64,000 bases of DNA from Bosea sp. PAMC 26642 (GCF_001562255.1 NZ_CP014301.1:3866001-3930000), one strand, 5' to 3'; positions 17,420 through 26,371 are shown, counted from the stretch's first letter. Program-made: numbers and translations. Notes: generated by a model not told the origin, from the letters alone.

Positions 17420-17719
17420 ATGTACGCGATCGTCTTCGATTTTGACACGCAAACTCTGGAACAGCTTTATCCCAATCAATCCTGGCGGAACGCCTACACG
17501 GATGTACGAAGCTATTTGACGGCTCGTGGTTTCGAATGGAAGCAGGGCAGCACTTATTTTGGAAATGACTCGGTTGATGCAGTGCGCTGCGTCACGGTCG
17601 TCCAAAGACTGGCAAAGAAGTACTCTTGGTTTACGCCTTCGGTCCGGGACATCAGAATGCTTCGGATCGAAGAAAACAACGATCTAATGAGTGCGCTCGA
17701 CGACGAGGACGACGACTAA
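17420..17719 (+). CDS. vapD: VapD-family endoribonuclease inserted between sdhA and sdhB
   Basis: 99 aa. VapD is a Cas2-like ferredoxin-fold mRNA interferase. The signature is clear: MYAIVFDFDT with the catalytic-type Asp 7, RGFEWKQGSTYFG, then YSWFTPSVRDIRMLRIEENNDLM, ending in an acidic tail. ATG 17420 has GGAGG 5 nt upstream; an in-frame ATG at 17372 would add a 16-residue IGHNRGG leader. Hand count of two 60-base lines (17461-17580) gives about 49% GC against 67% for a line of sdhB, pointing to acquired DNA. No VapX-like antitoxin gene is visible beside it. The stop lies 3 bp before sdhB. Confidence 0.85.
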   Translation: MYAIVFDFDTQTLEQLYPNQSWRNAYTDVRSYLTARGFEWKQGSTYFGNDSVDAVRCVTVVQRLAKKYSWFTPSVRDIRMLRIEENNDLMSALDDEDDD

Positions 17720-17722
17720 GTC

Positions 17723-18520
17723 ATGGCCGAATTCAATCTCCCGCAGAACTCCCGCCTCGTCGCGGGCAAGACCTGGCCGAAGCCCGCCAGCGCCGGCAAG
17801 CTGACCGAGTTCAAGGTCTATCGCTGGAGCCCCGACGATACCGAGAACCCGCGCACCGACACCTATTTCGTCGACCGCGAGGATTGCGGACCGATGGTTC
17901 TCGACGCGCTGATCTGGATCAAGTCGAAGATCGACCCGACGCTGACCTTCCGCCGTTCCTGCCGCGAGGGCATCTGCGGCTCCTGCGCGATGAACATGGA
18001 CGGCAAGAACGGGCTCGCCTGCACCACCGGCATCGACGAGTGCGGCGGGACGGGCAAGAATGCGGGACGGGTCGCGATCTATCCGCTGCCGCATATGCCG
18101 GTGATCAAGGATCTGGTGCCGGACCTGACGCAGTTCTACGCCCAGCACGCCTCGATCGAGCCCTGGCTCAAGACCACGACGCCGTCGCCGGAGAAGGAAT
18201 GGGCGCAAGGGAAAGAGGATCGCGAGAAGCTCGACGGTCTCTACGAGTGCATCCTGTGCGCCTGCTGCACCACCTCCTGCCCGAGCTACTGGTGGAACGG
18301 CGACCGCTATCTCGGCCCTGCTGCCCTGCTGCAGGCCTATCGCTGGCTGATCGACAGCCGCGACGAATCGACCGGCGAGCGGCTCGACAATCTGGAAGAT
18401 CCGTTCCGGCTGTATCGCTGCCACACCATCATGAACTGCGCCAATGCCTGCCCGAAGGGGTTGAACCCCGCCAAGGCGATTGCCGAAGTGAAGATGATGA
18501 TGGTGACGCGTCAGGTCTGA
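17723..18520 (+). CDS. sdhB: Succinate dehydrogenase iron-sulfur subunit SdhB
   Basis: 265 aa. It carries electrons from FAD to quinone through three clusters: [2Fe-2S] at [13 protein letters not shown] with the later Cys of GLACTT, [4Fe-4S] at [12 protein letters not shown], and [3Fe-4S] completed by [17 protein letters not shown]. The ATG at 17723 comes 3 bp after the vapD stop. The only purine-rich stretch is GAGGAC inside the vapD acidic tail, 14 nt upstream, so sdhB translation may depend on ribosomes finishing vapD. Confidence 0.96.
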   Translation: MAEFNLPQNSRLVAGKTWPKPASAGKLTEFKVYRWSPDDTENPRTDTYFVDREDCGPMVLDALIWIKSKIDPTLTFRRSCREGICGSCAMNMDGKNGLACTTGIDECGGTGKNAGRVAIYPLPHMPVIKDLVPDLTQFYAQHASIEPWLKTTTPSPEKEWAQGKEDREKLDGLYECILCACCTTSCPSYWWNGDRYLGPAALLQAYRWLIDSRDESTGERLDNLEDPFRLYRCHTIMNCANACPKGLNPAKAIAEVKMMMVTRQV

Positions 18521-18619
18521 CGCATCACCATGTCAATGTCGGCGCACCCGTCTCGTCATGGTCGGGCTCGCATAGAGGCGCGCCAAGACAATTGACGGCC
18601 AGCTGCAGCGACCCATTCG

Positions 18620-20056
18620 TCACCGCACCAGAATATTCCGGAACTGCCACGGATCGCTGGCGTCGATGTCCTCCGGGAACAGCCCCGGACGGCCGTCGAG
18701 TGGGGTCCAGTCCGTATAATAGCCCTTCACCGGACCGAGATAGGGCATCTGGATCTCGAGGCAGCGGTTGAGGTCCATCTCCTCGACTTCGACGATGCCG
18801 GCGCGCGGATTCTCCAGCGCCCAGACCATGCCGGCGAGGATGGCCGACGTCACCTGCAGGCCGGTCGCGCTCTGATAGGGAGCCAGCGTGCGCGTCTCCT
18901 CGATCGAGAGCTGCGAGCCGAACCAGTAGGCGCCCTTCTCATGACCGTAGAGCAGCACGCCGAGTTCGTCGATGCCATCGACGATCTCGTCCTCTTCCAG
19001 GATGTGCTCCTCTTCCTGCGGGCGGCCGGCATTGCCGAACATCTCGTGCAGCGACAAAACCGCGTCGTTGGGCGGGTGGTAGGCGTAGTGGCAGGTCGGC
19101 CGGTAGACGGCCTTGCCGCTCTCGTCGCGGACGGTGAAGTAATCGGCGATCGAGATCGACTCATTGTGTGTGACGAGGAAGCCGTATTGCGGACCGGGCG
19201 TCGGGCACCAGCTCCTGACCTTGGTCTCGGCACCAGCCTGCATCAGATAGATCGCGGCCTGCGAGCCGGTTTCGTGGGTGCGGGCGTTGTCGGGCATCCA
19301 CGTCTCATGCGTGCCCCAGCCGAGTTCGGCCGGCTGCACGCCTTCGGCGATGAAGCCCTCGACCGACCAGGTGTTGACGAAGACGCCCGGCGGCTTGGGA
19401 TTGCGCGACCGCTGCGTGTCACGCTCGGCGATATGGATGCCCTTGACGCCGGCATGTTGCATCAGCGCGGCCCATTCCTCGCGGGTCGTCGGCTGGGGCA
19501 CATTCAAGCGCATATCGGCGGCGAGGTTGAGCAGTGCCTTCTTGGCAAGCCAGGAGGCCATGCCCGGATTGGCGCCGCAGCAGGAGACCGAGGTCGGCGA
19601 GCCGGGCGCGCGGGCGCGCTTGGCGGCGAGCGTCATCTCGCGCAGCGCATAGTTCGAGCGCTCGCCCGGACCCTTGCTCTCGTCGAAATAGAAGCCGAGC
19701 CAGGGCTCGTTGACCGTATCAATATAGAGGGCTCCAAGACTGGAGCAGAATTCCATCAGGTCGCGCGAGCCGGTGTCGCAGGACAGGTTCACGCAGAAGC
19801 CCTGCCCGCCGCCTGCCGTCAGCAGCGGCTCGAGCATCGTCTTGTAGTTGTCGATGGTAACGGCTTCCTGGATGAACCGGATGCCGCGCTCGTCGAGGAG
19901 GTGGCGGTTCAAATCGTCAGGCGCAATGACGACGAAACGGCTCTTGTCGAATTCGAAATGCCGCTCGATCAGCGGCAGCGTCCCGCGTCCGATCGAGCCG
20001 AAGCCGATCATCACGATCGGGCCGGTGATCTTTCCGTATACGGGCCAGTTGCTCAT
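18620..20056 (-). CDS. hss: Homospermidine synthase
   Basis: 478 aa NAD-dependent enzyme forming sym-homospermidine from putrescine, a main polyamine in many Hyphomicrobiales. The N-terminal Rossmann motif is GPIVMIGFGSIGRGTLPLIERH; also family-typical are VNLSCDTGSRDLMEFC, YIDTVNEPWLGFY, SCCGANPGMASWL and GWGTHETWMPDNA. ATG 20056 follows AAGGAG. The ornithine decarboxylase supplying putrescine is encoded on the same strand 5 kb upstream. Confidence 0.94.
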   Translation of the reverse strand: MSNWPVYGKITGPIVMIGFGSIGRGTLPLIERHFEFDKSRFVVIAPDDLNRHLLDERGIRFIQEAVTIDNYKTMLEPLLTAGGGQGFCVNLSCDTGSRDLMEFCSSLGALYIDTVNEPWLGFYFDESKGPGERSNYALREMTLAAKRARAPGSPTSVSCCGANPGMASWLAKKALLNLAADMRLNVPQPTTREEWAALMQHAGVKGIHIAERDTQRSRNPKPPGVFVNTWSVEGFIAEGVQPAELGWGTHETWMPDNARTHETGSQAAIYLMQAGAETKVRSWCPTPGPQYGFLVTHNESISIADYFTVRDESGKAVYRPTCHYAYHPPNDAVLSLHEMFGNAGRPQEEEHILEEDEIVDGIDELGVLLYGHEKGAYWFGSQLSIEETRTLAPYQSATGLQVTSAILAGMVWALENPRAGIVEVEEMDLNRCLEIQMPYLGPVKGYYTDWTPLDGRPGLFPEDIDASDPWQFRNILVR

Positions 20057-20171
20057 TCTCGGGTTGTCTCCTTCTTGGGGGCGCTTGCCGGGGCGGTGGC
20101 TGCGCAAGCCATCTCCGGCTCGTATGGGCGAAGCGTTGCCGCGTCAATCACACCAGGGCCGTATCTCCGGG

Positions 20172-20999
20172 TCAGTGGCTGCCCGGATAGTCCGCGTCAA
20201 GGACGAAGGGGTAGGGGCCAGCGAAACGCTCGACATAGGCGGTATGGGTCACGAAGCCGGCAGTCTGCCGGAACGAATGCAGCAGATAGGCCGGCGGCTC
20301 CATGTGGAACGTCGCAGCACCGTCGTCGCTGAGGTCGAGCGTCACCTGGTGCGTCACGCTGGGCGCGATCTGCGCGATGGTGCCGGCAAAGCGCGTCACG
20401 ATCGGCCGATGATGATGGCCGCACAGGATGCGCTCGATGTTGGGATAGCGCGAGACGATGGCAGCAAAGGCCTCTGCCCCGTCGAGCAACCTGATCGCAT
20501 CCATATGCGCGATGCCGCAGGCGAAGGGCGGATGATGCATGAAGATCGCAACAGGCTGGTCACCTGCCCCCGCCAGCGCCTGATCGAGGAAGGCGAGCCG
20601 CGTCGCGCACAGCGCACCGGCGCTCTGTCCCGGCACGAGCGTATCGAGCCCGATCAGCCGCATAGGCCCGATATCGGCGACGAACTGGACGAAGCCGCCG
20701 TCGAGCACCTGCCTTGGATCCAGGGCAAGGCCTGCGGTCAGCGTCTCGCGCCGGTCATGATTGCCCGGCACCACCAAAACAGGCATGTCGAGCCGGCTCA
20801 GCATCGCCTGCAGGACGGCATACTCCTCGGCCAGGCCGCAATCGGTCAGATCACCGGTGATCACCAGCAGATCGGGGCGGGGCGAAAGCCTGGCGACGAC
20901 ATCCAGCGCGCGTTCGCTCAGCGCATTGGTCTCGGAGACGCGATAGGCGGGTTTGCCGCGCGGGCGGATATGCAGGTCGGTGATCTGGGCGATGAGCAT
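20172..20999 (-). CDS. GpdQ-like class III phosphodiesterase
   Basis: 275 aa binuclear metallophosphoesterase. Metal ligands appear in order: DLH (ITDLHI), GDLTD, GNHDRRE, HHPP and the C-terminal GHHH. Length and sequence match GpdQ/class III phosphodiesterases, which cleave glycerophosphodiesters. It lies downstream of a Ugp-like importer on the same strand, so a role in processing imported glycerophosphodiesters is reasonable. ATG 20999 is chosen by family alignment; an upstream ATG at 21047 lies inside a palindrome. Confidence 0.85.
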   Translation of the reverse strand: MLIAQITDLHIRPRGKPAYRVSETNALSERALDVVARLSPRPDLLVITGDLTDCGLAEEYAVLQAMLSRLDMPVLVVPGNHDRRETLTAGLALDPRQVLDGGFVQFVADIGPMRLIGLDTLVPGQSAGALCATRLAFLDQALAGAGDQPVAIFMHHPPFACGIAHMDAIRLLDGAEAFAAIVSRYPNIERILCGHHHRPIVTRFAGTIAQIAPSVTHQVTLDLSDDGAATFHMEPPAYLLHSFRQTAGFVTHTAYVERFAGPYPFVLDADYPGSH

Positions 21000-21022
21000 G
21001 ATGGGTCTCGGAAATGACAGCC

Positions 21023-21054
21023 GATCGTCATGGCCGGGGCCGAGCATGACGATC
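21023..21054. repeat. 10-bp-arm palindrome upstream of the phosphodiesterase gene
   Basis: Perfect arms GATCGTCATG and CATGACGATC around a 12-nt GC-rich loop. Probably a degenerate copy of a dispersed palindrome; it could form a hairpin between ugpB and the phosphodiesterase gene. The rest of 21000-21203 shows no gene. Confidence 0.45.
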
Positions 21055-21203
21055 CAGCGTATGAAGGCGGCTTCAAGGTCCGGCTCGAAACTCGCTCCGG
21101 TGAGTTGACTGGCGTGGCTTTCGAGAACCGGAGCGGAGCGGACTTTTGTCCGTGAGCACCGGAAGCGCAGAAAGCCGCGTCAGACGGCCACCGGAGTAGA
21201 GTT

Positions 21204-22535
21204 TCAGTTCGTCGGCAGCTTCAGCGCGGTCTGCTCGACATAAGGCCGCATGATCTCATCGGCCTGCTTCTGGGCAGCGACCAGCGCCTCCTTCGGCGTC
21301 TTCTTGGCCGACAGCACCGCGGCGAGTTCGTCCTCGATCGCCTTGCGGACGGGCACGGTCTTGTAGGTGGCGAACCAGGGCTTGGCGAAGGCGAGCTGGC
21401 TGACCGCGATCCCGGCGTCGGGGTTCTTGGCGATGAACTCCTTCATCTCGGGCGTGTCGTAGGCGGCCTTGTTGGGGGCGAAATAGCCGGTGGCGCGGCT
21501 CCACCAGCCGGACTTCTCAGGCGAGGTCATCCAGTTGATCAGCGTCCAGGCGGCCTTGCGACGCTCGCCCTCGACACCGGTCGGGATGACCAGCGAAGCG
21601 CCGCCGATCGGCACTTCGTTGCGGACGTTCTTGGGGACGAAGGCGACCTTGTAGGGGAATTTCGCATTGTTGCGGATATGGGTCAGCGAGCCCGTCGAGA
21701 GCAGCATCATCGAGGCCTGGCCCGACAGGAAGGCGCCGGAAACCGCGCCGCCGGCCTGCACGCCGGCCGGATGAACCTTGTGCTTGGCGACGAGGTCGGA
21801 CCAGAAGGTCAGCGCGCCGAGCATGGACGGGGTGTCGTAATAGACCTCGCCGCCATATTCGGCATTGAACCACTGGCCGCCATTGGAATGGGTCAGGGCC
21901 TGCAGGATCCAGCCGCCGTAATCATAGTTCGAGGGCATCATCATGCCCCAGCGGGTGACGCGGTCGCCGTCGCGCTTGGTCAGCTTCTTGGCGGTGGCGA
22001 CCAGCTCTTCCCAATTCGCGGGCAGCTTGTCGGGGTCGAGGCCGGCTTCCTTGAGGTGATCGGTATTGACGTAGAGCAGCGGCGTCGAGTTGTGGAAGGG
22101 CACGCCATAGACCTGCCGGTCGAGCACGGCGTTGCCATGCAGCGCATCGAAGAACTGGCCCATGAACTGGTCGTTGTTCTTGCCGTCGGCCTTGATGAGC
22201 GCGTCCATCGACTGGATCTCGCCCTCGATCTTGAGGTCGAGCAGGAAGTTGGCGGACATGATCACGGCGGCCGGCGGCTTGCCGGCCTTCATCGCGGCGC
22301 GGGTCTTGATCAGCGTTTCGTCATAGGAGCCGGTATAGACCGGCGTCGCCTTGATCGAGGGGTTCTTTTCGTTGAACTCCTTGAGCAGGGCCGCCATGTC
22401 GCGGGCGAGCTGGCCGTCGACCGGGACCGGGAAGAACAGCTCGATCTCGGTCGGGGCCTGGGCGAAGGCGGGCGAGAGCGCGAAGCTGGCGGCGAAGGCG
22501 GCGCCTGCGAGCAGGCTGCGGCGGGTGGTCGTCAT
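21204..22535 (-). CDS. ugpB: ABC transporter substrate-binding protein, UgpB-like
   Basis: 443 aa periplasmic solute-binding protein (family 1) with an RRSLLAG Tat-like leader cleaved near AFAQ. The mature protein has the EIELFFPVPVDGQLARDM start and GVPFHNSTPLLYVNTDHLKEAG typical of glycerol-3-phosphate (UgpB) type binders. It follows the two permease genes, and the GpdQ-like enzyme follows it. No ugpC ATPase gene is nearby, so a shared ATPase must serve it. Confidence 0.8.
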   Translation of the reverse strand: MTTTRRSLLAGAAFAASFALSPAFAQAPTEIELFFPVPVDGQLARDMAALLKEFNEKNPSIKATPVYTGSYDETLIKTRAAMKAGKPPAAVIMSANFLLDLKIEGEIQSMDALIKADGKNNDQFMGQFFDALHGNAVLDRQVYGVPFHNSTPLLYVNTDHLKEAGLDPDKLPANWEELVATAKKLTKRDGDRVTRWGMMMPSNYDYGGWILQALTHSNGGQWFNAEYGGEVYYDTPSMLGALTFWSDLVAKHKVHPAGVQAGGAVSGAFLSGQASMMLLSTGSLTHIRNNAKFPYKVAFVPKNVRNEVPIGGASLVIPTGVEGERRKAAWTLINWMTSPEKSGWWSRATGYFAPNKAAYDTPEMKEFIAKNPDAGIAVSQLAFAKPWFATYKTVPVRKAIEDELAAVLSAKKTPKEALVAAQKQADEIMRPYVEQTALKLPTN

Positions 22536-22547
22536 GATGGTTTTTCC

Positions 22548-23411
22548 TTACTTGATACCGGAGGAGACGAAGGAGTTGACGAAGGCGCGCTGGAACAGCG
22601 CGAAGGCGAGCAGCAGCGGCGCGCTGACCATCAGGGTGCCGGCAGCGATCACGCCCCAGGCCTGCGCGCCCTCGGCGCCGCGCGTGAAGGAGGCGAGGCC
22701 GACGGTGAGCGGGCGCAGATCGGGCGAGTTGATCACCATCAGCGGCCAGAGGAACTCGTTCCAATGGGCGGTGACCGAGACGATCGAGAAGGCGACGAGC
22801 GAGGGCTTGGCCAACGGCAGATAGATGAAGCCGATGCGCTGGAAGACGCTGGCGCCGTCGATCAGGGCTGCATCCTCCAGCTCGCGCGGGATCGCGCGGA
22901 AGGCCTGGCGCATCAGGAAGGTGCCGAAGGCGGAGGCGAAATAGGGCGCCATCACGCCGAGCAGGCTGTCATAGAGGCCGAGTTTCGCGATCGTCGTCAG
23001 GTTGGGGACGATCAGCACGACGGGCGCCAGCATGAGCTGCAGCAGGAAGAGGTAGAAGCAGAGCGTCCGGCCCGGAAACTCAAGCCTGGCGAAGGCGTAG
23101 CCGGCCAGCGTGATCGTGACGATCTGCACGGCGAGGATGCCGAGGCTGATGATCGTCGTGTTGAGGCCGTAGCGCGGGAAGTCGGCCGAAGCCCAGGCCT
23201 CCCGGAAATTGGCCAGCGTCGGGACATAGGACGGGACCAGCGAGGCCATGCCGGCGCCGATGCTTTCGGGATTGAAGGCCGCGATCAGCATCCAGATGAA
23301 GGGCACCATCCAGAGTGCCGCGATCAGCAGCGTCGCGGCATAGCCGAGCTTCGGCGTGATCTCGCCGGTGGCGACGCCGGTGCTGGCCTGGCTGATGCTG
23401 GCCGCGCTCAT
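22548..23411 (-). CDS. ugpE: ABC transporter permease, UgpE-like
   Basis: 287 aa inner-membrane permease with about six spans. The EAA loop that docks the ATPase is visible as IPRELEDAALIDGASVFQRIGFIYLPLAKPS. ATG 23411 overlaps the ugpA stop (ATGA). It pairs with UgpA in a carbohydrate/glycerol-3-phosphate type importer. Confidence 0.85.
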   Translation of the reverse strand: MSAASISQASTGVATGEITPKLGYAATLLIAALWMVPFIWMLIAAFNPESIGAGMASLVPSYVPTLANFREAWASADFPRYGLNTTIISLGILAVQIVTITLAGYAFARLEFPGRTLCFYLFLLQLMLAPVVLIVPNLTTIAKLGLYDSLLGVMAPYFASAFGTFLMRQAFRAIPRELEDAALIDGASVFQRIGFIYLPLAKPSLVAFSIVSVTAHWNEFLWPLMVINSPDLRPLTVGLASFTRGAEGAQAWGVIAAGTLMVSAPLLLAFALFQRAFVNSFVSSGIK

Positions 23412-24343
23412 GGCTCCTTCTCCCCGAAGGAGCGTTCCAGCGTCCGCAGCGAGGAGGCGGTGACGGCGAGCAGCAGCGCCAGCATGACCAGCGTGCCGGC
23501 CGCAGCGCGTCCGGCGTCGTAGTTCTCGACCGCCTGCTGGTAGACGTAGAACAGCAACAGGTTGGTGGAATCGGACGGGCCGCCTTTGGTCAGGACGAAG
23601 ACATGATCGACCTGGGTGACGACATTGAGCAGCCCGATGACCAGGACGAAGCCGATCGTCGGCTTGAGATAGGGCAGGGTGACATAGCGCAGCCGCTGCC
23701 ACGGCCCGGCGCCGTCGAGGATCGCGGCCTCATAGGCGTCCGCCGGGACGGCCTGGAGGCCGGCGAGGAAGAACAGCATGTAGTAGCCGGCGTTCTTCCA
23801 GATCGTCAGCGCCATGATCGACCAGAGCGCGATGTCGGGATCGCCGAGCCAGTTCGGGCCGGAGATGGCGAGCTTGGCAAGGTGGTAATCGAGCAAGCCG
23901 ACATTGGGCAGGAACAGGAACAGGAAGATCGAGGCGGCGGCGACCAGCGGGATCAGAACGGGCAGGAAGAACAGGGCCCGGAACAGCGCGTTGACGCGGC
24001 TCGATTTCACCAGCGCCATGGCAAAACCCAGCGCCAGCACGAGGCTGGGGATCACCGTGCCAAGCGCATAGACCAGGTTGTTAGCCAGCGCCTTCCGGAA
24101 GGCGGGGTCAGCGAAGAGCTTGAGAAAATTGTCGAACCCGACATAGGCCTGCGGGCCGCCGACGCGGATCTGTCCGTGGAACGACTGCCACAGGACCTGC
24201 ACAACCGGCCAATAGGTGAACAGCGCCAGAAAGAGCAGCGACGGCGCCAGCATCGCGAAGGCGAGCACGGTGGTCTGGCGCGGCCGCCAGCGCGGCGCGC
24301 TCCATTCCCTCGCCCTGCCCGCCGTGATCGTCGCCTGCGCCAT
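23408..24343 (-). CDS. ugpA: ABC transporter permease, UgpA-like
   Basis: 311 aa permease with six spans. The EAA loop is VPADAYEAAILDGAGPWQRLRYVTLPYLKPT, and FVLTKGGPSDSTNLLLFYVYQQAVENYDAG is typical of the MalF/UgpA class. First gene of a ugpA-ugpE-ugpB-phosphodiesterase unit transcribed leftward. Confidence 0.85.
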   Translation of the reverse strand: MAQATITAGRAREWSAPRWRPRQTTVLAFAMLAPSLLFLALFTYWPVVQVLWQSFHGQIRVGGPQAYVGFDNFLKLFADPAFRKALANNLVYALGTVIPSLVLALGFAMALVKSSRVNALFRALFFLPVLIPLVAAASIFLFLFLPNVGLLDYHLAKLAISGPNWLGDPDIALWSIMALTIWKNAGYYMLFFLAGLQAVPADAYEAAILDGAGPWQRLRYVTLPYLKPTIGFVLVIGLLNVVTQVDHVFVLTKGGPSDSTNLLLFYVYQQAVENYDAGRAAAGTLVMLALLLAVTASSLRTLERSFGEKEP

Positions 24344-24454
24344 GCACCCCTACCTTTGGCGGGGGTCATGGCGGGGCAGGACGACGAAGCGGTTACGGAT
24401 CGATGACGGATGCGTGACGGCTCCGGCGATTCGCCGGGGCTGTCGCAGTTATCC

Positions 24455-24991
24455 TTAGGCGGCGCGGCGCGCCGGCTCCGCCAGCGGGGCGGCTTGGTCA
24501 GGACGGCTGGTCGCGACGAGAACCCCGGCGGCACAGGCCAACGCGCCATCGCGCAATTCGAGGCCGAGGAAGCGTTCGCGTTCGACGGGGCCGGGCATGG
24601 CGAGATCTCGGGTCAAGTCGCCGCAAAAGCCGAAGCGCTCGTAATAGGCCGCGTCACCGACCAGCAGCACGGCACCATGACCGCGGCAGGCCGCGCGCCA
24701 GATCGCTTCCCGCATCATGGCGCGGCCGAGGCCCTCGCCCTGAAGCTCCGGCGAAACGGCGAGCGGACCGAGCAGGAGCGCGGCCTTGCCGCCGACCTCG
24801 ACATGCCAGAGCCGGACGGTCGCGACGACGACGCCGTCGCGCTCGGCCGTCAATGCAAGGCCCTCAGCCGGCAAACGACCCGCGCGGAGCCGCTCGCTCG
24901 ACTTCGCGGTGCGGCGCTCGCCCAGGCAACGGTCGAGCAGCGCCTCGCGGGCGGGAATATCGGCAGCGACCTCGTCGCGAATCGTGATCAT
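24455..24991 (-). CDS. GNAT family N-acetyltransferase (YhbS-like)
   Basis: 178 aa acetyltransferase. The acetyl-CoA loop is LLLGPLAVSPELQGEGLGRAMM (the Q/R-x-x-G-x-G/A motif is QGEGLG), and VLLVGDAAYYERFGF is the hallmark of YhbS-type members. The ATG before ITIRDEV is chosen because GGAGGTGCGTC precedes it. Substrate unknown. It lies alone between ugpA and odc; a 9-nt inverted repeat (GGCCTGCCG 25152, CGGCAGGCC 25204) lies between it and the odc stop. Confidence 0.85.
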   Translation of the reverse strand: MITIRDEVAADIPAREALLDRCLGERRTAKSSERLRAGRLPAEGLALTAERDGVVVATVRLWHVEVGGKAALLLGPLAVSPELQGEGLGRAMMREAIWRAACRGHGAVLLVGDAAYYERFGFCGDLTRDLAMPGPVERERFLGLELRDGALACAAGVLVATSRPDQAAPLAEPARRAA

Positions 24992-25225
24992 GACGCACCT
25001 CCGGCCGGAGCGCCCGCTGTCGCGGACCTTCCCGGCGCCGCGCAGGCGCGGCCACAAGACTCAAGGGATGTGTGGAAGAGGGTCCGGCGGGAGCCACGGC
25101 CGCAGCACTCCATTCTGGAGGCTAGGACGCTCCGCCTGAAAACCGTCGGGCGGCCTGCCGATCATGACAGGGCGCTTCGCCGGACCCGATTTGATGCAAG
25201 GGACGGCAGGCCCCTTGAATTCACG

Positions 25226-26371
25226 TCAGATGACGTACTGCCTCAACGGCGGAAAACCGTTGAAGGCGACGGCCGAGTAGGTCGTCGTATAGGCGCCCGT
25301 GCCTTCGATCAGCAGCTTGTCGCCGATCTCCAGGCTGAACGGCAGCATGTACGGGGTCTTCTCGTACATGACGTCGACCGAATCGCAGGTCGGGCCGGCG
25401 AGCACGCAGGGAACCGTCGCATCGCCGTCGCGGGCGCTGCGGATCGGATAGCGGATCGCCTCGTCCATGGTCTCGGCGAGACCGTTGAACTTTCCGATAT
25501 CGAGATAGACCCAGGCGACCTGATCGTCCTTGGCCTTCTTCGAGATCAGGACGACCTCGGTCTCGATCAGGCCGGCATCGCCGACCATGCCGCGGCCCGG
25601 CTCGATGATGGTCTCCGGCAGGCGGTTGCCGAAATGCTTCGACAGCGCCTGGAAGATCGCATCGCCATAGGCCGGGACGCCCGGGATCGGACGCAGATAG
25701 CGCGCCGGGAAGCCGCCGCCGAGATTGACCATCGACAGCGACATGCCGCGCACCGCGCACTCCTTGAACACCGACGAGGCCGAGGCCAGCGCGGAGTCCC
25801 AGGCGTTGATGTTGGCCTGCTGCGAGCCGACATGGAACGAGATGCCATGCGCGGTCAGGCCGAGGCGATGGCCATGTTCGAGCACGTCGGCGGCCATTTC
25901 GGGCACACAGCCGAACTTGCGCGAAAGCGGCCAGTCGGCGCCGGCTCCGTCGCAGAGGATGCGGCAGAAGATACGCACATCCGTCGCGCCGGTCTTGTCA
26001 GCCGAACGGGCGACCTTCTCGACCTCGGCCGTGCAATCGACGGCGAAGAGGCGCACGCCGAGCTCCATGGCGCGGGCGACGTCGCGCTCCTTCTTGATCG
26101 TGTTGCCGAAGGAGATGCGGTCGGCGGTCGCACCGGCGGCCAGCGCGAGTTCGATCTCGACGACCGAGGCGCAATCGAAGCAGGAGCCGAGCTTAGCCAG
26201 CAAAGCGAGCACTTCCGGGGCCGGGTTCGCCTTCACGGCGTAGAACACGCGCGTGTCGGGGAGAGCCCGGGAGAAGGCATGATAGTTCTCTCTGACGACA
26301 TCGAGATCGATGACGACGCAGGGCCCATCCTCACGGCGGGTGCGAAGAAACTCACGGATGCGCTCGGTCAT
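25226..26371 (-). CDS. odc: Ornithine (lysine) decarboxylase, PLP fold type III
   Basis: 381 aa decarboxylase making putrescine (and possibly cadaverine). It has PLP lysine in FYAVKANPAP, HVGSQ, NLGGGFPARY, the phosphate-binding EPGRGMVGDAG, the active-site Cys in GPTCDSVDVMY, and the C-terminal YTTTYSAVAFNGF. ATG 26371 begins MTERIREFLRTRR, matching bacterial ODC length. It provides putrescine for homospermidine synthase. A ~450-nt structured leader precedes it, suggesting polyamine-responsive control. Confidence 0.9.
   Translation of the reverse strand: MTERIREFLRTRREDGPCVVIDLDVVRENYHAFSRALPDTRVFYAVKANPAPEVLALLAKLGSCFDCASVVEIELALAAGATADRISFGNTIKKERDVARAMELGVRLFAVDCTAEVEKVARSADKTGATDVRIFCRILCDGAGADWPLSRKFGCVPEMAADVLEHGHRLGLTAHGISFHVGSQQANINAWDSALASASSVFKECAVRGMSLSMVNLGGGFPARYLRPIPGVPAYGDAIFQALSKHFGNRLPETIIEPGRGMVGDAGLIETEVVLISKKAKDDQVAWVYLDIGKFNGLAETMDEAIRYPIRSARDGDATVPCVLAGPTCDSVDVMYEKTPYMLPFSLEIGDKLLIEGTGAYTTTYSAVAFNGFPPLRQYVI

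Noticed and set aside
17356..17722. Insertion-sequence ends or target duplications flanking vapD
   Set aside because: No inverted terminal repeats or matching direct repeats could be found by eye around the insert.
18541..18619. Possible degenerate TCATGGTCGGG repeat between sdhB and hss
   Set aside because: Only about 12 bases resemble the dispersed element and no second arm is present.
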